NCBI RefSeq assembly: GCF_023674465.1
Contig: NZ_CP098400.1
Coordinates: forward strand, 2,074,801 to 2,138,800
Length of the DNA stretch: 64,000 bases
Direction of reading: 5' to 3'
Source: Xiashengella succiniciproducens
Lineage (GTDB): Bacteria > Bacteroidota > Bacteroidia > Bacteroidales > Marinilabiliaceae
In this document: positions 58,635-64,000 of the stretch, one piece after another
Position numbering within the stretch: position 1 is the first letter of the stretch
How the letters are laid out: each line of letters opens with the position of its first letter
Made by a program: the position numbers and the translations under genes
The notes under the pieces: generated by a model
What the model was told of the DNA's origin: nothing
The model's input: only the letters and a program-made list of their open reading frames with translations
The model's database searches: none

Positions 58635-60017
58635 ATGAGTTACGAAAAGAGGTCGAGGGGTTATCAGCTTTTCAGGTATTATATCTGGTTCGTTGACAGG
58701 ATGATACATAGACGTGTGGTAGTCCTTGGAAGAGAAAATATTCCACAGGGCAAACCTATTGTCTTTGCCCCCAACCATCAGAATGCCCTAAGTGATCCTA
58801 TGGCAGTTCTTTTGAATGTAAGTCATCAGCCAGTGTGGCTTGCAAGGGCTGATATCTTCGGTAAAAACAGGATAATCGATGCCATACTTCGCTTCCTAAA
58901 GATCATGCCTGTATACCGCATGCGCGACGGTATAGACAGTCTTGGCAGAAACGATGAGACCTTCAAAAAATCAGTCCAGGTACTTGAAAACAACGGAGCA
59001 CTGGCCCTGTTTCCAGAGGCCATGCATACATTCAAACGCCAGATTAGAGAGCATAAGAAAGCCATTCCAAGAATTGTCTTTATGGCGTTGGAACAGAGTG
59101 GAGGTCAGTTGGATATTCAGATAGTTCCTACAGGAATTTATTACAGCCATTATTGGAAATTCAACCGTAGCCTTATTGTTAATTTTGGAAAGCCGATCAC
59201 CGTCAAATCATACTATGACGAATATCTTAATGATCCGCAAAGTGCAATGAAGAAGCTTAGGCTTGCACTGCAGGATGCATCCAGACAACTCACTGTAAAT
59301 ATTGAAAGTACTGAATACTACGACGAATTCGAGCTTGTAAGAGAGCTTTACGGTGGAACACACCATGAAGGAAGGCTGTCAGAGTCATCCAATAGTACTG
59401 ATGAGAAGCTTTCGAAAGAATTCAAGGGAAAAACATCCGGTCGTATGCTTAGTGATATGAAACTTACCGGAAGACTTGATAAGTTTGAACGTGAACATCC
59501 CGATGAGGCTGCTGACCTGGTCAAAGAACTGAGAGGCTTCAATAATCTGCTTCACATGAACAAGCTCAACAATCTGGCAATAAACACTAAACCGGGCATC
59601 CTTTGCCTGCTTGCAAGAATACTTGGTCTGGCAGCCGGACTCCCTGTCTTTTTGTACGGTTTAATCTTCAATGCACTCCCCTACTTCGGAATTGACCTAC
59701 TTGTAAAGTCCAAGATAAAGGATCAGGCATTTTGGAGCAGCGTTAGCTATGTACTTACCATAATTGTTTTTCCGCTGTTTTACATCCTTGAACTGTGGGC
59801 TGTGTCACCATGGGTACATGGATGGTGGAGACTTTTCTTCCTTATCAGTTTGCCGTTTGCCGGTAAACTGGCTTACTATTGGTACTCAGGGCTTATCATT
59901 ACCTGCAATCTCGTTAAGTTATATATTACACGAAAATTTAAAAGGTCTGTCTGGAAGGAGATTAACAGAAAAAAAGAGGAATTATTTGCTAAGCTTGACA
60001 ACTTGATCTTAAAATAA
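58635..60017 (+). CDS. PlsC-type 1-acylglycerol-3-phosphate acyltransferase family protein
   Basis: A 460-residue protein with an acyltransferase domain (about 25-215) carrying the catalytic His/Asp motif NHQNALSDP near residue 53. The second motif is LFPEAMHTFKR (usually FPEG; Ala replaces Gly). The domain is followed by a charged linker (about 235-310) and a C-terminal membrane part with two to three helices (about 325-430). It should acylate a lysophospholipid or related acceptor at the inner membrane. It is longer than housekeeping PlsC (about 240 residues), and the C-terminal half has no name I can give. It lies 9 bases after the transporter, probably cotranscribed. Confidence 0.8.
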   Translation: MSYEKRSRGYQLFRYYIWFVDRMIHRRVVVLGRENIPQGKPIVFAPNHQNALSDPMAVLLNVSHQPVWLARADIFGKNRIIDAILRFLKIMPVYRMRDGIDSLGRNDETFKKSVQVLENNGALALFPEAMHTFKRQIREHKKAIPRIVFMALEQSGGQLDIQIVPTGIYYSHYWKFNRSLIVNFGKPITVKSYYDEYLNDPQSAMKKLRLALQDASRQLTVNIESTEYYDEFELVRELYGGTHHEGRLSESSNSTDEKLSKEFKGKTSGRMLSDMKLTGRLDKFEREHPDEAADLVKELRGFNNLLHMNKLNNLAINTKPGILCLLARILGLAAGLPVFLYGLIFNALPYFGIDLLVKSKIKDQAFWSSVSYVLTIIVFPLFYILELWAVSPWVHGWWRLFFLISLPFAGKLAYYWYSGLIITCNLVKLYITRKFKRSVWKEINRKKEELFAKLDNLILK

Positions 60018-60099
60018 GTTCTTTAGAAGCACAGCCCTCCCCCAGTTAAGGAAGAGCTGAAGCAAAACATTATGATTTACATATAGTGTAGTACAAATA

Positions 60100-60136
60100 A
60101 TAAATGAGCTTGCCCCGTAAGGACAAGCTCATTTAT
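60100..60136. terminator. Hairpin between the acyltransferase and GH2 genes
   Basis: ATAAATGAGCTTG (60100-60112) and CAAGCTCATTTAT (60124-60136) form a perfect 13-bp stem with an 11-base loop. Two converging genes meet here, and A/T-rich flanks on both sides support bidirectional termination, although neither side has a long T-run. Confidence 0.65.
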
Positions 60137-60156
60137 ATTAAAGCACCACAACAGTT

Positions 60157-62997
60157 TTATCTTGCTTCTATTCTAAGTTCTGATGCTTTTAGCTTCTCTC
60201 CCTTTGCTTTTAAGACAATGTCTCCAGGCTCTCCATCTGATTGTATTATAACCTGAGCCAGCCCGTTAAATGTCTTTCTTTGCCACTGTGGGGCTGCATG
60301 ATAGATTAAAATTTCACCTGGATCAGTATTCATCTCATCCCATATATTTTGCTTTACCAGTGGATATCCAAGAATCACCAGATGGTTATCTCCAACCTTA
60401 AGCATGGCCGGATCAAATCTTAAACTATGTCTATTGTAAGAGTCACTTAAGCTCTTGGCTATCAACTCACCATTAAGGTAAACAGACTGCCCTGTAGCAA
60501 TACTGTTAAACAACCATGTTACCTGCCCTTTGATGTCTTCCTGTGTAAGCGTGAAACTACCCTTATAGACAGTTAGTTCCGGCTGGCTCCCTGGTTCTAA
60601 ACCCTTAATCTGAAAAGCAGCTTCCCATGATACAGCATCAAATTCAGCACGGACAGCCTCATCAACATCAATACCTTCAGCCTTATGGGCCTTCCAATTT
60701 CCCGGTTTAATCCTTTTATATTGAGGGACAAACTGATCGGGTTCAAGAGAAGTAGGATCTCCATTTCCCACTCCGATAATACGTGCAGGACCACTTATGT
60801 CAAAGCTAACCAGATTTGCTGCATCAGGTACCGTACGTCCCTTGTTGTCTATTACTTTCACAGTAACAACAGCCAGATCCATTCTGTCAGCCTTAATTAT
60901 TGTCTTGTCAGCTTCCAGCTTTAAACTATCCCCCTTCCCGGTAGTCTCCACTACTTTGACCAATCTTTTCTTTCCATCTTTAAATGCCACAGCCTTGATA
61001 CTGCCAGGTTTAAATGGAACCTCCCAGCTCAGATAGCTATTCTTTTCCATTGTCTTACGTCCAAGACTCTTGTTGTTGAGGAAGAGTTCAACCTCATCCA
61101 TATTGCTATATACCCACACATCTATTGGCTCTCCTTCACGTCCCTGCCAGTTCCAGTGAGGCAGGATATGCAGCACCTCCTCATTGGTCCACCATGATTT
61201 AAGATAGTATACATTGTCTTTGGGGAAACCGCAGAGGTCGTACATTCCAAAATAAGACACTACCGAAGGATATCTGAAGGGAGTGGGTTCCCCCCTGTAA
61301 TCAAAACCGGTCCAGATAAACATTCCGGCTAAGTAGTCGCGTGCAGCATAGTGTTGCCAACCTTTACGAATTGCAAAGAAGCCACTTGGCGTATCTCTGT
61401 CATAGGCAGCTAAATATTGCTTTTCCGGATCATCTTCATAGATTCCTCTGGTAGTATTAGTTGAACCTTCTTCTGTGCCGACAGAAAACTGCCATGGAAA
61501 GCGTTCATGATGAAGGTCGGTATTGCCATGAAACAGGTAGTTATAGCCCATAAGTTCCACTACAGAACTAATACCTCTTCCCCAACTACCGCTTACAGCA
61601 GCATTAATTGGCCGTGTGTTATCGAAAAGCTTTGCATAGTCTTGCATTAGAGTAGCCATAGCTGCTCCTCTTTCATTATTCTCTATTGCCCATTCTTCAT
61701 TTCCTATTGACCATGCTATGATGCTGGGATGGTTCCTGTCACGGATGATTAAACGTCTCAGATAGTCCAGCACTTGATCTGTTGTACCCATCAGACGATT
61801 CTCGCACAGTACCAGAATACCCATCCTGTCGGCAGCATCAAGCAAAGCAGGGGAGGGTGGATAATGAGCTGTACGATAAGCATTGCACCCCATAGCCTTC
61901 AACCGACCCAAGCGCCACTCTATCAATGCATCCGGCATAGCTGATCCCACTCCAGCATGATTCTGATGATTGTTGGTTCCTTTAAGTTTTACATGCCTTC
62001 CATTAAGGAAAAAGCCCTTGTCTGCAGTCCACTCAATGGTTCTTATGCCAAAAGAAGTAGTGTAAATATCAGTAGTTGTATCTCCCAGCAAAATGCAGCT
62101 TTCAACAGAATAGAGATAGGGGTCATCAATATCCCAGAGTCTGGGCTTTTCAACCTCAATTACGGCATCGTAGCTTTCACCTTCCTGTGGTCTGAGTGTA
62201 TACTCCACACTATGCGTACGAGCTACTTCCCTTCCCTCTCGATCCTTTATAATATTCAATATTCTGAAGGAGGTATTTTCCTGATACTTATTGCGAACCT
62301 CAGTAGTAATATAGACAGCAGCATCATTATCTCTGAGTTCTGACCTCACAAAGGTTCCATATTGCGGTACGTATAAGGGTTTTGTACTGGTAAGCCAGAC
62401 ATGGCGGTAAATGCCTGCACCTTCGTAAAACCAACCTTCCTCGAGGCTGGCATCAACTCTGACAGCTATTACATTACTGCCTCCAAAGTTGAGATACTCA
62501 GTAATATCAAAACCGAAACTGGTGTACCCACTAGGTTCGTTTCCGCAGTAAAACCCATTGACCCAAACCCTTGCATTTCTGAATACACCATCAAACTCAA
62601 GGAAAAACCTCCGTCCTCGCTCTTTCTCTTCCACAACAAAGTGCTTCCTATACCATCCCACACTGTATTCCGGGAAAGCATAGCCGACAGTTTTATATCC
62701 ATGTGAATGGCTTGCATTGGGAGCGAAAGGCAGTTCGGCTACCCAGTCATGTGGCAAATCAAGGGGTCTCCAGCTACGATCATCAAAGTTTGCAGCCGCA
62801 GGTCCGTCACCATAGCCGGCCTTGGCAAGGTATGTAAAATAAGCAGTTCCGTGATTAAAATCCCTTCGTGGATCTCCCGCATGTCCCAAGGCAAATTTCC
62901 AGTCAAAATCCATTAGGATACGATCCCGTGGGGATGCATTAAGCCCTCCCAGGCTTAATGCAAATAATATCAAGCCTGCAATGATTCTTGTTTTCAT
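60157..62997 (-). CDS. GH2 beta-galactosidase, GalA-like, with nested C-terminal domain
   Basis: A 946-residue secreted glycosidase (signal peptide IIAGLILFALSLGGLNA). Order: sugar-binding jelly roll (about 35-200), immunoglobulin-like domain, then a TIM barrel with acid/base Glu434 (AWSIGNEEW) and candidate nucleophile Glu509 (GTEEGSTNTTRG). A DUF4982-type domain follows (HWNWQGREGEPIDVWVYSNMDEVELFLN) and then a C5-type Ig domain (about 680-745). The C5 domain is interrupted: about 150 residues resembling a second jelly roll (VTWLFNSIATGQSVYLNGELIA) come before its closing strands (FNGLAQVIIQSDGEPGDIVLKA). Beta-galactosidase is the likely activity. With the upstream alpha-xylosidase it fits xyloglucan side-chain removal. 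ATG at 62997 is chosen over one two codons earlier. Confidence 0.82.
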   Translation of the reverse strand: MKTRIIAGLILFALSLGGLNASPRDRILMDFDWKFALGHAGDPRRDFNHGTAYFTYLAKAGYGDGPAAANFDDRSWRPLDLPHDWVAELPFAPNASHSHGYKTVGYAFPEYSVGWYRKHFVVEEKERGRRFFLEFDGVFRNARVWVNGFYCGNEPSGYTSFGFDITEYLNFGGSNVIAVRVDASLEEGWFYEGAGIYRHVWLTSTKPLYVPQYGTFVRSELRDNDAAVYITTEVRNKYQENTSFRILNIIKDREGREVARTHSVEYTLRPQEGESYDAVIEVEKPRLWDIDDPYLYSVESCILLGDTTTDIYTTSFGIRTIEWTADKGFFLNGRHVKLKGTNNHQNHAGVGSAMPDALIEWRLGRLKAMGCNAYRTAHYPPSPALLDAADRMGILVLCENRLMGTTDQVLDYLRRLIIRDRNHPSIIAWSIGNEEWAIENNERGAAMATLMQDYAKLFDNTRPINAAVSGSWGRGISSVVELMGYNYLFHGNTDLHHERFPWQFSVGTEEGSTNTTRGIYEDDPEKQYLAAYDRDTPSGFFAIRKGWQHYAARDYLAGMFIWTGFDYRGEPTPFRYPSVVSYFGMYDLCGFPKDNVYYLKSWWTNEEVLHILPHWNWQGREGEPIDVWVYSNMDEVELFLNNKSLGRKTMEKNSYLSWEVPFKPGSIKAVAFKDGKKRLVKVVETTGKGDSLKLEADKTIIKADRMDLAVVTVKVIDNKGRTVPDAANLVSFDISGPARIIGVGNGDPTSLEPDQFVPQYKRIKPGNWKAHKAEGIDVDEAVRAEFDAVSWEAAFQIKGLEPGSQPELTVYKGSFTLTQEDIKGQVTWLFNSIATGQSVYLNGELIAKSLSDSYNRHSLRFDPAMLKVGDNHLVILGYPLVKQNIWDEMNTDPGEILIYHAAPQWQRKTFNGLAQVIIQSDGEPGDIVLKAKGEKLKASELRIEAR

Positions 62998-63082
62998 AGC
63001 CATATAAATCACATTATTGCGAGACAGGTACAGAAGTCTATTCCGGTACTTTCCCTGCCCTTAAAACCGTTTTTGAATAAGA

Positions 63083-63110
63083 AGGGTATCCCGTATGAAA
63101 GAGATACCCT
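63083..63110 (-). terminator. Weak hairpin between GH31 and GH2 genes
   Basis: AGGGTATC (63083-63090) and GATACCCT (63103-63110) form an 8-bp stem after the GH31 stop. On the minus strand the following bases are only partly T-rich, so it may attenuate rather than stop transcription into the GH2 gene. Confidence 0.35.
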
Positions 63111-63121
63111 CGTGGAAAAGA

Positions 63122-64000
63122 CTAGTATTTAGACACTACAAGTTCTTCACCGTTGTAGTTAAAAACCTGTCCTTTTGTAAGATTTGACGGTGCGTATGCG
63201 AATCCCCTTTCCTTACTGGCAAAGATAACTCTGAATTGCCTGTTTTCCTTCATACCCGGGAAAGACCCTTCACGTTTGCCTATAATAAGTTTTTGATCAG
63301 CTTCGCTATAGTTTAACTCGATTGTCGAATAAGCTCCATTCTCGTAGTTATAGTTGTTACCCTCATCCTCATACAGGGTAAAAACACCATCTTTACCTGT
63401 ATAAACCACTATGGTCACTGTTTCATCAGAAGCCTGTTCTGCATACTGAAGCTCAGGACCGAAGGGTATAATTGCTCCTTCCGGAACAAAGAGAGGTATA
63501 CGGTCTAAGGGTGCATCAGCATTCAACTTATTACCACCATTGATCAAAGCACCAGTGTGGAAGTTATACCAATCATTACCCTCCGGCAGATACAACTCAC
63601 GGCTGCGGGCCTTGTACTCATATACAGGACATACCAGGAAGGCAGGTCCAAACATATACTGATCGTTGATATCATAGACATTCTTGTCATGTGGATAATC
63701 CATTGCCATGCCCCTCATAATAGTGTAGTCCTTGTGATATACAGCACCAGCAAGGCTGTAAATATATGGAAGCAATCTGTAACGCAGCTTATTGTACTCC
63801 AGCATTGTATTATATACAGGGTGTCCCACTGGAGATATGTTATACATTTCTCTAAAGGGATACTGTCCATGGGTTCTGAATAATGGTACGAAGGTACCAA
63901 ACTGGTGCCAACGTGCATTTAGTTCACGCCATTCATTCATATCTTCAGATCCTTCTACAGCCCTCTCATAGCGTTTCTCAACACAGAACCCACCATTATC
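63122..64000 (-). CDS. GH31 alpha-xylosidase/alpha-glucosidase, C-terminal part
   Basis: Only the C-terminal 292 residues are in the window; the frame is open through base 64000. It reads DNGGFCVEKRY, then MNEWRELNARWHQFGTFVPLFRTHGQYPFREMY, a segment typical of GH31 alpha-xylosidases (W-x-Q-F-G with FR-x-HG-x-x-P-(Y/F)RE). The end of the barrel follows, then the proximal and distal C-terminal beta-domains (PLDRIPLFVPEGAIIPFG; a DUF5110-like stretch, VVYTGKDGVFTLYEDEGNNYNYENGAYS). The catalytic acids lie mostly outside the window. It is 124 bases upstream of the GH2 gene, same strand, probably one hemicellulose-use unit. Confidence 0.85.
   Translation of the reverse strand, partial: DNGGFCVEKRYERAVEGSEDMNEWRELNARWHQFGTFVPLFRTHGQYPFREMYNISPVGHPVYNTMLEYNKLRYRLLPYIYSLAGAVYHKDYTIMRGMAMDYPHDKNVYDINDQYMFGPAFLVCPVYEYKARSRELYLPEGNDWYNFHTGALINGGNKLNADAPLDRIPLFVPEGAIIPFGPELQYAEQASDETVTIVVYTGKDGVFTLYEDEGNNYNYENGAYSTIELNYSEADQKLIIGKREGSFPGMKENRQFRVIFASKERGFAYAPSNLTKGQVFNYNGEELVVSKY

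Overview
The window is an ordinary chromosomal stretch from a member of the Bacteroidota, probably Bacteroidales or a close relative such as Marinilabiliales (the order is an inference). The phylum is supported by several things visible in the sequence: the lineage-typical genes TamL, PorT, DUF4293, DUF349 and DUF3467; an ECF sigma / FecR / CarboxypepD_reg-like set; a lack of consistent Shine-Dalgarno sites; and promoter elements of the TTTG-N19-22-TAnnTTTG type in front of several operons. The 2-oxoglutarate dehydrogenase genes suggest a TCA-type metabolism. PorT suggests a type IX secretion system encoded elsewhere. No phage, insertion sequence, CRISPR array or recognisable defence island was seen.

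Layout. 1-9.7 kb: partial nucleoside phosphorylase, DUF4293 membrane protein, sucB-sucA (minus strand), a large AddB-like nuclease and trmD. 9.8-15.7 kb (plus): DUF349 repeat protein, then pyrG-yidC behind its own promoter and a structured leader. 15.7-19.1 kb (minus): DUF3467, exo-muramidase NamZ and a NagZ-like GH3 enzyme, a peptidoglycan-recycling operon. 19.3-32.3 kb (minus): the large transcription/translation block read as tRNA-Gly, tRNA-Thr, tuf, tRNA-Trp, secE, nusG, rplK, rplA, rplJ, rplL, rpoB, rpoC. It has a promoter just before tRNA-Gly, a candidate L1 operator before rplK, an attenuator hairpin between rplL and rpoB, and a clear terminator after rpoC. 32.5-36.6 kb (minus): rpsU-xerC-hpf, a ComEA-like helix-hairpin-helix membrane protein and an NSS transporter.

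36.8-45 kb: fba behind a good promoter, then tamL, a SpoU/TrmH RNA methyltransferase, porT, ubiE/menG and purL. 45-54.2 kb (minus): the most accessory-looking part. It contains a LamG plus endonuclease/exonuclease/phosphatase lipoprotein, an ECF sigma factor, a FecR anti-sigma factor, and an STN plus CarboxypepD_reg protein that is not a TonB receptor. Next to these is a 1417-residue hybrid histidine kinase with two receiver domains and an HPt domain. 54.2-60 kb (plus): a GHL10 glycosidase-like protein, a ferredoxin-NADP reductase coupled to rlmN, a BASS-family transporter and a PlsC-type acyltransferase. 60-64 kb (minus): a GalA-like GH2 enzyme and the C-terminal part of a GH31 alpha-xylosidase, which together look like xyloglucan side-chain removal.

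The most unusual items are the sigma/FecR cluster whose STN domain sits on a short non-receptor protein, the structured RNA leaders (pyrG, rplK, rplL-rpoB), the FNR-RlmN coupling, the nested domain in the GH2 enzyme and the cysteine-rich tail on SucA. I found no system here that I can call new with confidence. All functional calls come from reading motifs, not from database searches.
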